From NCBI RefSeq assembly GCF_002095395.1, contig NZ_MJEI01000099.1, positions 1 through 64,000 on the forward strand: a stretch of 64,000 nt of DNA, read 5' to 3'. Below, in pieces: positions 1 to 7,909 of the stretch (position 1 is its first letter; each line of letters opens with the position of its first letter). Source of the DNA: Williamsia sp. 1135. Lineage in GTDB: Bacteria; Actinomycetota; Actinomycetes; Mycobacteriales; Mycobacteriaceae. Both the position numbers and the translations under genes were made by a program. A model generated the notes under the pieces. The model made no database searches and had not been told where the DNA came from. It was given only the letters and a program-made list of their open reading frames with translations.

Positions 1-1
1 T

Positions 2-967
2 CTGCAGGCTGCGGCCGACAACGACAACCGTACTCAGGCGCAGCGTAATCATGACGCTCTCAAAGCGATGCTGATGTATCTGCTCGAGTCGGGTCAGCTC
101 GGCAAGACCCACCGTGGGTTGCCGGTGCAGCTGATCATCACCATGACCAAAGACCAACTCGACGACGCCCTGCGCCAGCAAGAGGCAGACGCCGAGCACG
201 AGTCTGAACCAACGCCAGAGCCCGAGCCCGAACCGGAACCAGAACCAGAACCAGAACCGGAGCCGGCGCCCGAGCCGGAACAAGAATCTGAACCAGCTCC
301 GGAGCCGGAGTATGCCGATCCGCGGACGCAGCGGCAGGACCCGAACTGGTTGCCCGCGTTGACCGGTGGCCCGATGCGTCCGTACGGGAAGGGTGTTGTT
401 TATACCGCGACCGGCACGGTGTTGCCGATCAGCGATGCCATTAAGCTGCTCGCGCGTAGCGACAAGACATTGGCGGTATTCGCCAACCACAGCAACGAAG
501 TGCTGTACCTGGGCCGGGCTCGCCGGTTGGCCAGCGAGGCCCAGCGGTTGGCGATGTTCGCCGCGCACCGGGGATGCTCGTTCGGTGGGTGCTCGAATCC
601 GGCGATGTGGGCCGAAGCCCACCACACCACAGAGTGGGCCCTGGGTGGGCTCACCGACATCACACACCTGGCCCCGGCATGCCCACAGCACCACAAGCTG
701 ATCGGGCCGGGTGAGCATCAGTGGCAGACGATCATGATCACCGACGGCCCCGACGCCGGACGCTGCGCGTGGATACCCCCAGCATTTCTAGATCCGGACC
801 GACAACCTCGGGTCAACCGGGCCCACCATCCCGACGAAGCCCTCATCGAGGCCCGCCAGGCCATGCTCGCCCGCCGCAAAGCAGACCTCGAACAACGCAA
901 CCGAGAACTCAGCGGGCCACCGCCCGACACGCCGACGCCTCATGCTGGCGGGGATGAAACATGTTGA
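2..967 (+). CDS. HNH endonuclease, DUF222/13E12-repeat family (C-terminal part)
   Basis: The frame is open to the left window edge, so the N-terminal DUF222 portion lies outside. What is visible is the end of the DUF222 region, a long Pro-Glu dipeptide linker, then an HNH nuclease module: a Cys pair (GCSFGGCS), the His pair in AEAHHTTEWALGG, and HLAPACPQHHKLI, the usual Cys/His pattern of this family. The tail is basic and Arg/Gln rich. These proteins are multicopy in Gordonia and mycobacteria and are generally linked to mobile or intron-like repeats; the biological role is unsettled. No partner gene is coupled to it; the next gene faces the opposite way. Family assignment is firm, activity is inferred from motif retention only. 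Confidence 0.85.
   Translation: MQAAADNDNRTQAQRNHDALKAMLMYLLESGQLGKTHRGLPVQLIITMTKDQLDDALRQQEADAEHESEPTPEPEPEPEPEPEPEPEPAPEPEQESEPAPEPEYADPRTQRQDPNWLPALTGGPMRPYGKGVVYTATGTVLPISDAIKLLARSDKTLAVFANHSNEVLYLGRARRLASEAQRLAMFAAHRGCSFGGCSNPAMWAEAHHTTEWALGGLTDITHLAPACPQHHKLIGPGEHQWQTIMITDGPDAGRCAWIPPAFLDPDRQPRVNRAHHPDEALIEARQAMLARRKADLEQRNRELSGPPPDTPTPHAGGDETC
206..313 (+). repeat. Pro-Glu dipeptide-coding repeat inside the HNH gene
   Basis: About 18 consecutive dipeptide units, mostly Glu-Pro with a few Ala-Pro, Thr-Pro, Glu-Gln and Glu-Ser variants, encoded by hexanucleotide steps such as GAACCA and GAGCCC. It forms an extended acidic linker between the DUF222 part and the HNH domain. Such repeats are prone to slippage, so copy number may vary between strains. 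Confidence 0.85.
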
Positions 968-1024
968 CAGCACGTCAATTATGGGGCGAGCAGCAATGCG
1001 CAGCACCTGCGGTCCGTCTGACAA

Positions 1025-2131
1025 TCATTGGCCGCTGACGTTCTTTGCCTTGCCGAGGGCGTCGGCAAATGCGTTGATGGTCTTTGTGTATCGCGGGTAG
1101 CTCTTGTTCGCACCGTAGTCCCACAGGACCAGTTGGCCCTCGGAGACGGCCGGACTGCGCTGGAAGATCGGGAAGCGTTCGCCGATATCGGCGAGATTGA
1201 CGTTCGCGGCGCCTGATACGTCGTGGTAGACGAAGAGCAGGTCGGCGGCATCGGTGGGGTACGTCTCCCAGGCGAACTTGCGCCAGTATCCGTCATCAGT
1301 GGTGTCGGGTTTGTACATGTTCATTCCCCAGCTGGTGTAGTCGCTGAAGTCTGGGTCCGCGCTCGGTTCGAGAACGTAGGCAACCTCGAGGGGCCAGATA
1401 CCCATGCCGACCACGTCTCCGTGATCTGCAGCCACCTTCTTGAAATTGGCGACTGCGGCATCGAATTCGGCTTTGATACGGGTCATCTCGTCGTTGTTCT
1501 GATTCACGCCCAGAGCCGCACCGAGAGCTTGGTAGTTCTCGATCGTCTGGGTGGTCGAGGTCGTATCGAGCGTGACGCCGAGGGTGGGCGCGATCTGATC
1601 GAGCTGGTCGCCCTTAGCTGAATCCTCGGCGGACGTGAGCTTGCCGAACTGCTCGAAGCGGGGGTTGTACTCGCCCACAAACAGATCTGGCTCCAGCGAA
1701 AGAGCCTTCTCCAGATTTACTGTGCCCCATGTCTCGCCCACTGACTCGACGCCCTCCAAGTCGAGGCATTTGAGTATCGGACTCACGCTGAGCGGAGTCG
1801 TCGACCAGATACCTGCGGGCTTGATGCCCATCGAATACAGCGCGGCGGCCGACTCTTCGTCGGCGATGATTCGCGTGGGCTGCTCGTCCAGCGTGATGGT
1901 GCGGCCACGGCCGTCGGTGAACGTGAACGGGCCGGAGGCCCGCTCGGCCGGGGCGACGTTGTCTGCGTCCGTGCAAGCCGCCGGGTCGGCGTTGAGGTCG
2001 ATCGGTTCCTGTGGTGCCGTCTCGCTCGAACTACATGCAGACGACACCAGGGCCGCGGCGCTCACCACGAAGGCCGAGATCACCGACCTGCTGTGGATCG
2101 GGAACCGGGACGAGACTGGACGGCGGGACAT
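1025..2131 (-). CDS. Fe3+-siderophore ABC transporter substrate-binding lipoprotein
   Basis: A 368-residue secreted lipoprotein: N-terminal Arg-rich n-region, hydrophobic core and lipobox ending VSSAC around residue 33, then a FecB/PeripBP_2 fold (TDGRGRTITLDEQPTRIIADE, then TWGTVNLEKALSLEPDLFVG, the typical start of such binding proteins). It should capture a ferric siderophore at the outer face of the cytoplasmic membrane and hand it to a FecCD-type permease, which is not in this window. The ATG at 2131 is preceded by GAGGAG. The gene is divergent from an AraC-type regulator, with an IdeR-like palindrome between them, which supports iron control. Ligand identity cannot be read from sequence. 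Confidence 0.88.
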   Translation of the reverse strand: MSRRPVSSRFPIHSRSVISAFVVSAAALVSSACSSSETAPQEPIDLNADPAACTDADNVAPAERASGPFTFTDGRGRTITLDEQPTRIIADEESAAALYSMGIKPAGIWSTTPLSVSPILKCLDLEGVESVGETWGTVNLEKALSLEPDLFVGEYNPRFEQFGKLTSAEDSAKGDQLDQIAPTLGVTLDTTSTTQTIENYQALGAALGVNQNNDEMTRIKAEFDAAVANFKKVAADHGDVVGMGIWPLEVAYVLEPSADPDFSDYTSWGMNMYKPDTTDDGYWRKFAWETYPTDAADLLFVYHDVSGAANVNLADIGERFPIFQRSPAVSEGQLVLWDYGANKSYPRYTKTINAFADALGKAKNVSGQ

Positions 2132-2216
2132 CGAACTCCTCGAAAGACTTAGGCGGGCGCGCAGATCACCGATGTCATGCGCGCAGATCGCGGCCGTTCC
2201 GGCGGACGCGACAGAG

Positions 2217-2235
2217 TGAGGCTAGCCTTACTATC
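2217..2235. promoter_or_regulatory. IdeR/DtxR-type iron box
   Basis: The sequence TGAGGCTAGCCTTACTATC contains the perfect palindrome AGGCTAGCCT and matches about 12 of 19 positions of the DtxR/IdeR consensus TTAGGTTAGGCTAACCTAA. It sits in the 158-bp space between the divergent siderophore-binding lipoprotein and AraC-regulator genes. Fe(II)-loaded IdeR would be expected to repress one or both. Assignment is by consensus and context only. Confidence 0.6.
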
Positions 2236-2289
2236 GAAGTCGGTCTATGCAGCCAAACGGACTTGAGTAGCGGAGGAGGGACATAGCGG

Positions 2290-3108
2290 ATGTCCGCAGA
2301 GTCATATGTGTCTGATCTCGCTGTGGCATCTCCGGTAGCCGATACGGCTGATCGGACATCTACCGCTTGCGAAGTTTTTGAGTATCGGACCGAGGGAGTG
2401 CTCGACTTCGGCGAACATCACCACCGCGAACATCAATTGGTCTGGATGCGTCGCGGTCGGATGAGGGTCGTGGTCGGAGCCAGCAGTTGGCACGTGCATG
2501 CCGATCATCTCGTGTGGCTGCCCGGTGGAGCGATCCACCACATCACCCTGCTCACAGAGGGCAGCATGATCAGCCTGTACTCACCGCCGGAACGGACCCC
2601 TGACGGCGATAGGTGGACGCGTCCGCAACCACTCACCGCCGATCCCCTTGCCGTGCAGCTGCTGACCCATCTGACCGATGCATCGCTGCCTTCTGCTCGG
2701 CGGCGTGCCTGTCAGGAGCTGCTCTATGACTTGATGAACGACAGTACGGAAGGAGCACCGGACGCCTTGGTGCTGCCGCACGATCATCGAGCACGGACGG
2801 TCGCACGTGCGATCATCGCAAACCCGGGCGACCAACGGACTCTGTCCGAGTGGGCCCTCGAACTCGGCGTCAGTGAAAAGACAATTCTCCGAGGGTTCGC
2901 CGCTGAAACTGCGATGACGTATGGCCGCTGGCGAACGCGTGCTCGAATGCTCGCCGCTGTCGAACTCCTCGACCGGGCCGAACCCGTACACGCCACCGCG
3001 GCGGCGGTCGGTTACACCACGAGTAGCGGGTTCATCTCTGCTTTCACCAGTGAGTTCGGCGTCACGCCGGCGCGTTACTCGCGCGCCAGTCAGAATTCAT
3101 CCACGTAA
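2290..3108 (+). CDS. AraC-family transcriptional regulator
   Basis: 272 residues. The N-terminal half is a cupin-like sensor (FGEHHHREHQLVWMRRGRMR, then HADHLVWLPGGAIHHI), the C-terminal about 100 residues are a double helix-turn-helix: first helix pair in LSEWALELGVSEKTILRGF, second in AAAVGYTTSSGFISAFTSEFGVTPARYSR. The ATG has a very good ribosome site, GGAGGAGGG at 2272-2280. It is divergent from a ferric-siderophore binding lipoprotein across a shared promoter with an IdeR-like box, so a role in siderophore-responsive control, as for other AraC proteins beside siderophore loci, is likely but inferred. The His-rich cupin could bind a metal or siderophore. Confidence 0.88.
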   Translation: MSAESYVSDLAVASPVADTADRTSTACEVFEYRTEGVLDFGEHHHREHQLVWMRRGRMRVVVGASSWHVHADHLVWLPGGAIHHITLLTEGSMISLYSPPERTPDGDRWTRPQPLTADPLAVQLLTHLTDASLPSARRRACQELLYDLMNDSTEGAPDALVLPHDHRARTVARAIIANPGDQRTLSEWALELGVSEKTILRGFAAETAMTYGRWRTRARMLAAVELLDRAEPVHATAAAVGYTTSSGFISAFTSEFGVTPARYSRASQNSST

Positions 3109-3129
3109 ATCGCTACAGCACAGCAGTTC

Positions 3130-4638
3130 TCACACATCCCAGGTGTGCACTGCGGCACCGTCGTGCATCCGATCTATGTACTCGCGCAGCATCCCGGCCA
3201 ATGCCACCTCGCGGCTGTCGCCTGCTTCCTCTCGGGCTACCAAAGACGCCCGCTGCCACACCGAACCTGTCTGGCGCGCGAGGGCCCGGCCCTCGATGAC
3301 GGAGAGATAGCGATCACGCGCATCCGCGCCGACACCGAAACTCTGGAGGCCTTCGTCCGCCAGTGGCAGCAACCGGCGCAAGACCAATTCGTCAGGTTGC
3401 ACCCATCCCATTGTGGGCCAATACAACTGGCAGTCCATGCCGTCGCGGGCGGCGGCATGGAGATTCTCGGACGCGGCGTTGAACGACATCTGCGACCAGA
3501 TCGGACGATCCGAATCGACCAACGCACGCAGGACGCCATAGTAGAACGCGGCGTTGGCCATGATGTCGAGCACCGTCGGGCCCGCCGGCAGCACTCGGTT
3601 CTCGACCCGCAGGTGTGCTTGCCCACCGATCACGTCGTAGACGGGCCGGTTCCAGCGGTACACGGTGCCGTTGTGCATGCGGAGTTCGGTGAGCTCAGGG
3701 GTCTCTCCGGCGTCCAACTGCGCCAACGGATCGTCGTCGGAGACCACTGGGAGCAGCGAAGGGAAGTACCGGGTGTTCTCTTCGAAGAGGTCGAAGATCG
3801 TGGTGATCCACCGTTCTCCGAACCACACCCGGGGACGAACACCCTGATTGATCAGCTCCTGCGGACGCGTATCGGTCGCCTGCTCGAACACCGGGATCCG
3901 GCTCTCGTGCCAGAGTGCGGACCCCGCCAAGAATGGTGAATTGCCTGCGAGTGCGACCTGGACGCCTGAGATCGCCTGCGCGGCATTCCAATGGTCGGCG
4001 AAGGTCTCGGGCGCCACTCGCAGGTGAAGCTGCAGCGAGGTGCATGCTGCCTCGGGCAGGATCGAGTCGATCGAGGTCCTGAGTTTCTCGGATTGGCCTC
4101 CGAGTGTGAGTGGCACGCCGGTAATGTCGAGCTCGATGTCTTCCCCGCGGGCCGCGAAGATCTGCTGATTCAGCAGGTCGTAACGGGGATTTGCCGAAAT
4201 CCACTGATGGGCGAAGTGCTCTTGCCGCAACGTCGGCAGCATGCCGATCATCACGAGGTGGTTGTCGGTTTCGGCGGCCTTCGCTTCGGCGCGATTCAAT
4301 GAATCACGCAGTGCGTCCTCGAGGGAGACCGTGTCGCCGCCGGTGAATGGCTGCGGTGCGACGTTGATCTCGATGTTGAATTGCCCGAGCTCGGTTTGGT
4401 AGTCGGGATCGGCGATGGCCTCGAGCACGGTCGCGTTCGACATCGCCGGGTTCATGGCCCGGTCAACAAGATTGAGTTCGACCTCCATGCCCAGCAGCGG
4501 CTCCGGAGGGTTGCCTTGGTCGGTGAAGAGGCCGTCCGACAACATGCGGGCGACGGCTTCGGTACAGCGCCCCACCTGCTCGCGGAACCGGCGTCGGTCC
4601 TCTCGGCTGAACTCGCGGGTGCTCACATCCGTGCCCAT
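3130..4638 (-). CDS. glutamate-cysteine ligase family protein (GCS2-like)
   Basis: 502 residues with the features of the carboxylate-amine ligase / glutamate-cysteine ligase superfamily: LLGMEVELNLVDR near the N terminus (the Mg-ATP binding Glu pair), LGQFNIEINVAP, TSLQLHLRVAPETF and AGNSPFLAGSALWHESRIP. These match long actinobacterial members annotated only as glutamate-cysteine ligase family. Mycothiol rather than glutathione is the thiol in these bacteria, so true gamma-glutamylcysteine synthesis is not assumed; ergothioneine or another gamma-glutamyl product is possible. It stands alone between the AraC regulator (convergent) and the ABC-F gene (same strand). Confidence 0.8.
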   Translation of the reverse strand: MGTDVSTREFSREDRRRFREQVGRCTEAVARMLSDGLFTDQGNPPEPLLGMEVELNLVDRAMNPAMSNATVLEAIADPDYQTELGQFNIEINVAPQPFTGGDTVSLEDALRDSLNRAEAKAAETDNHLVMIGMLPTLRQEHFAHQWISANPRYDLLNQQIFAARGEDIELDITGVPLTLGGQSEKLRTSIDSILPEAACTSLQLHLRVAPETFADHWNAAQAISGVQVALAGNSPFLAGSALWHESRIPVFEQATDTRPQELINQGVRPRVWFGERWITTIFDLFEENTRYFPSLLPVVSDDDPLAQLDAGETPELTELRMHNGTVYRWNRPVYDVIGGQAHLRVENRVLPAGPTVLDIMANAAFYYGVLRALVDSDRPIWSQMSFNAASENLHAAARDGMDCQLYWPTMGWVQPDELVLRRLLPLADEGLQSFGVGADARDRYLSVIEGRALARQTGSVWQRASLVAREEAGDSREVALAGMLREYIDRMHDGAAVHTWDV

Positions 4639-4683
4639 GGCCCCATCGTGTCACGGACACCAAGAGGTCAGCAGAATTTCGAC

Positions 4684-6321
4684 TCAGACCAGAGCGTCGG
4701 TGAGTGTCCCGGCGTCGAGCACCCACCGGCGGGTTGCGCGAACCGTCGAGAGCATGCGTCGATCATGCGTGACGAGCAGAACGGTGCCGTCGAACGATTC
4801 AACGGCCTGCTCGAGCTGTTCGATGGCGGGTAGGTCGAGGTGGTTCGTCGGTTCGTCGAGGACCAGCAGGTTCACGCCCCTCGCCTGCAGTAATGCCAGT
4901 GCGGCCCGGGTTCGTTCACCGGGGGACAGAGAACTGGCCGACCGCGTCACGTGGTGCCCACGCAGACCGAACTTCGCCAGCAAGGTGCGCACCTCTGCGT
5001 CGGTCTGCTCGGGCACGTGTGCGGCGAACGCGTCGACGAGGGGTGCGTCACCGGTGAAGAGGTCGCGCGCCTGGTCGACCTCGCCGACGAGGACTCCCGA
5101 TCCCAGGGACGCAGACCCGGAGTCCGGTGCCTGCGTGCCGAGCAGCAGGGATAGCAGTGTCGACTTCCCTGATCCGTTCGCGCCGGTGATGACGATGCGA
5201 TCTCCGGCGTCGACCTGGGTGCTGATCGGGCCGAGCGTGAAATCGCCGCGGGTGAGTGTGGCGTCGTTGAGCGTGGCAACCACGGTTCCCGACCGCGGGG
5301 CGGCGGCGATCTCCATCCGCAGCTCCCACTCCTTGCGTGGCTCGGCGACTTCCTCGAGGCGCTCGATACGGCGCTGGGTCTGCCTCGCCTTCGACGCTTG
5401 CTTCTCGGTCGACTCCAGGCGAAGTCCTTTGCTGACCTTGTCGTTGTCCTTGGACTTGCGGCGCGCGTTGCGTACCCCGTGTTCCATCCAATTGCGTTGC
5501 ATCTGTGCGCGTTCGGTCAGCGCGTCCTTCGTGCCGGCGTACTGCTCGTAGGCTTCGCGGGCGTGTCGGCGTGCGACCTCGCGTTCGATCAGGAAGGCTT
5601 CATAGCCGCCGGAATACACCGACACCTGCTGCTGGGCCAGATCTAGTTCGACGATGCCGGTGACGGTGCGGGCGAGGAACTCACGGTCGTGGCTGACCAC
5701 GACCATGGGTGTGCGGGATCCCGCCACGAACTCTTCGAGTTGCTTGAGGCCGTCGAGATCGAGGTCATTGGTCGGCTCATCCAGCAGCAAGATGTCGTAA
5801 CGGGACAACAGCAGGGCCGCGAGGCCTGCGCGCGCCACCTGCCCGCCGGACAGCGCCTGCATAGGGAGGTCGAGGTCGACCGTCAGACCCAGGCTCGCGG
5901 CCACCTGGTCGGCTCGTTCGTCGAAGTCCGCGCCACCGAGGTGGAGCCATCGTTCGAGTGCGGGGGAGTAGAGGTCCTCACCACCGTCACCCAGCGCTTC
6001 CGCCGCCGCGTCCATCGTGGACTGCGCCTGGGCGACCCCGGTGCGTCGGGAGAGATATTCGCGCACGGTCTCGCCGGCGGTGGGAGAAGCCTCTTGCGCC
6101 AAGTAGCCGACCTCGGCGTCCGGCGGGCTCAGGGTGATCGTTCCGTCCTGATCAGCAGTTCCGACCCCTGCGAGCAGCGTCAACAGCGTCGATTTGCCCG
6201 CGCCGTTCGCGCCGACCAGACCGAAGACGTCTCCGTCTGAGACGGTGAGGTCGAGATCGGAGAAGAGTGTGCGTTCGCCGTGTCCGGCGGAGAGGCCGGA
6301 GGCGTGCAGGGTGGCGCTGAT
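4684..6321 (-). CDS. ABC-F ATPase (ribosome-associated, translation or antibiotic-resistance factor)
   Basis: Two ABC cassettes in one soluble chain without membrane segments. Cassette 1: Walker A GANGAGKST (6188-6213), signature LSGGQVAR, Walker B LLLDEPTNDLD. Cassette 2: GANGSGKST, LSPGERTR, LLVLDEPTNHLD. A basic helical linker (RNARRKSKDNDKVSKGLR region) separates them, as in ABC-F proteins that act at the ribosomal E site. Start choice is a problem: the TTG at 6183 would cut into Walker A, and no ATG, GTG or TTG lies in frame between there and the upstream stop near 6375. The best candidate is ATC at 6319-6321, ten bases after an AAGGAG. With it the protein has 545 residues and begins ISATLHASGLSAGHGERTLF, matching family N termini. 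Confidence 0.88.
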   Translation of the reverse strand: MSATLHASGLSAGHGERTLFSDLDLTVSDGDVFGLVGANGAGKSTLLTLLAGVGTADQDGTITLSPPDAEVGYLAQEASPTAGETVREYLSRRTGVAQAQSTMDAAAEALGDGGEDLYSPALERWLHLGGADFDERADQVAASLGLTVDLDLPMQALSGGQVARAGLAALLLSRYDILLLDEPTNDLDLDGLKQLEEFVAGSRTPMVVVSHDREFLARTVTGIVELDLAQQQVSVYSGGYEAFLIEREVARRHAREAYEQYAGTKDALTERAQMQRNWMEHGVRNARRKSKDNDKVSKGLRLESTEKQASKARQTQRRIERLEEVAEPRKEWELRMEIAAAPRSGTVVATLNDATLTRGDFTLGPISTQVDAGDRIVITGANGSGKSTLLSLLLGTQAPDSGSASLGSGVLVGEVDQARDLFTGDAPLVDAFAAHVPEQTDAEVRTLLAKFGLRGHHVTRSASSLSPGERTRAALALLQARGVNLLVLDEPTNHLDLPAIEQLEQAVESFDGTVLLVTHDRRMLSTVRATRRWVLDAGTLTDALV

Positions 6322-6385
6322 GGCGGTGACGCTCCTTACGAAGTGCAGGTTCTCCGTAAAGCGTAGTCGGCGTCAGGCGAAGGGT

Positions 6386-7065
6386 TCAGAGGTCGTCCCC
6401 GGTGGCGCGGATGCTCGCGAGGTTCTCGGGTGTGTACCGCCGCTCGTCGAGATCGACGAAGTACTGAAAGACCTGGACGCCATTCTCGGTACTGGCATTC
6501 ATGTCGATGACCAAGCCAGTCGGGCTTACTCCGGACCCAAGGCTGAACTTCTCTTTCTGATCACCCGCATTGGCCGCGATGCTGTTCCACGTCGTCACGC
6601 TGTCTGGGTGTATGCCCCAACGGGCCGTGACCGCTGACAGCTCTTGTTGCGCGGCCTCTGCGCTGTAGAACGCGCGCCAAAACGTTAGGTAGTCGAACTT
6701 GAACTTGCCTGCGACGCCGAAATGGACCGTCCATATCGTTTGAGTGGTAGTTGTCTCCTCGCCGTCTGGCCCGACCAAGGTCATCTGTATGTCGTGATCT
6801 CCTGGACTTCCGATGATGGCATCCGCGCTGTGTTCGGGTGAAAGGCCGGATTCTGCGTTGGTCAGGGCGCGGTCGCGGAGATCGAAACGTGTGCACGCCG
6901 ACTGTCTCGGATCTCCTCGATTCCGGCTCCGGTGAGGTAGGAAGACTGATCCTGTCGGAGCAAGCCTGCGGCCGACGATGACGTTGGTCCGGTTCGGTTG
7001 TCGACGGCAATTGCGGCGAGCAGCGTGACGGAGAATGTCAGTACAACGGCACACGCCAATCTCAC
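6386..7065 (-). pseudogene. frameshifted paralogue of the neighbouring lipoprotein
   Basis: From about 6890 down to 6386 this frame encodes a clear homologue of the lipoprotein at 7220-7909 (RFDLRDRALTNAESGL, TLVGPDGEETTTTQTIW, YFVDLDERRYTPENLASIR). Upstream of 6890 the homology continues in another frame: a GTG at 7065 opens a hydrophobic segment (VRLACAVVLTFSVTLLAAIAV) followed by YLTGAGIEEIRDSRRA, aligning with VLTDDGVQQIKDTGRA of the paralogue. The switch needs removal of two bases at the GTGTG run 6889-6893. So an intact membrane-anchored gene has been broken by a 2-nt slip, or the assembly is wrong there. No Cys lipobox is seen in this copy. Function unknown; by position a second copy of an effector-associated, possibly immunity, lipoprotein. 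Confidence 0.7.
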
Positions 7066-7219
7066 TCGGGGTTTCTCGAATGCGGTTCCTGGCCCGGTCG
7101 CGATGTGTTGTCTCGTCGCTGCCGGACCCGGAGCCGTTGATGGCCGGTTCAATCGCTGAGCGCACCTCACGGCCAAGAATTTCTATGCTGGCGGGTAGAG
7201 GCGCTTCGGGCAGGTGGTT

Positions 7220-7909
7220 TCAATTGACCACTCGCCTACCGATCCCGGTTGAGCGGATATTTGCGATGTTCTCCGCGTTGTAGTTTCGGGGGTCCAGGTC
7301 AACAATGTAGTGAAAGACTTGGCTTTCTTTTTTGATACTCGCATTCATTCCGACAATCAGTCCGGTGGCGCCGACTCCAGTCCCCAGGCTCCGCTTCACC
7401 TTGTCGTCCTGAGCTTTTTGTGAGACGTTCGACCACATTTCTATATTCTCCTGAAGAATTCCCCATCGTGTGACTGCCTCGTCGAGTTCCAGTTGCGCAG
7501 TTTCGTGTGTGTCGAAAGCGCGAAAGAAGATGATCTCTGTAAAGCTGTGTTCGTCCAAATGTGTAAACCAGATGGTTTGGGTCGATATGGTGACTTCGCC
7601 TTCGGGGCCGACCAGGGTCAACTGAATATCAGGGTCACCGGGGTTCCCGATGATTACTTCTTGCCTGGACTCGGGAGCCACCCCAGCTTCGGCATTGGTG
7701 AGGACACGGTCGCGTAGGTCGAAGCGTGCTCTGCCCGTGTCCTTTATTTGTTGCACTCCATCGTCGGTGAGCACTGAGAATTCTGGCTGTGTGTTGGGAC
7801 TTGGAGTAGATTCCACGAAGCTGCCTTCACTTCCACCTGTTGTTGAGACGCATGCCGCAGACAGGGCAATTAGTGCCGATATCGTCAGTAGTCGTAACGA
7901 CTTCACCAC
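7220..7909 (-). CDS. lipoprotein associated with a type VII-like effector cassette
   Basis: 229 residues with a clear lipoprotein signal, MVKSLRLLTISALIALSAAC, Cys20 being the lipidated residue. The mature part has no family I recognise; it shares RFDLRDR-LTNAE, TLVGPEGE, TQTIW and YIVDLDPRNYNAENIANIR with the broken gene just downstream. Its start overlaps the end of the large effector-like gene by 7 bp (stop at 7903), so the two are translationally coupled. Secreted effector followed by a coupled, surface-anchored small protein is the arrangement of effector/immunity pairs, which is the main reason to suspect an immunity role; this is inference. Confidence 0.75.
   Translation of the reverse strand: MVKSLRLLTISALIALSAACVSTTGGSEGSFVESTPSPNTQPEFSVLTDDGVQQIKDTGRARFDLRDRVLTNAEAGVAPESRQEVIIGNPGDPDIQLTLVGPEGEVTISTQTIWFTHLDEHSFTEIIFFRAFDTHETAQLELDEAVTRWGILQENIEMWSNVSQKAQDDKVKRSLGTGVGATGLIVGMNASIKKESQVFHYIVDLDPRNYNAENIANIRSTGIGRRVVN

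Noticed and set aside
6862-7176. Separate small gene at the N terminus of the broken lipoprotein paralogue
   Set aside because: Alignment with the intact paralogue shows that it is the displaced first part of one gene, so it is included in that pseudogene.
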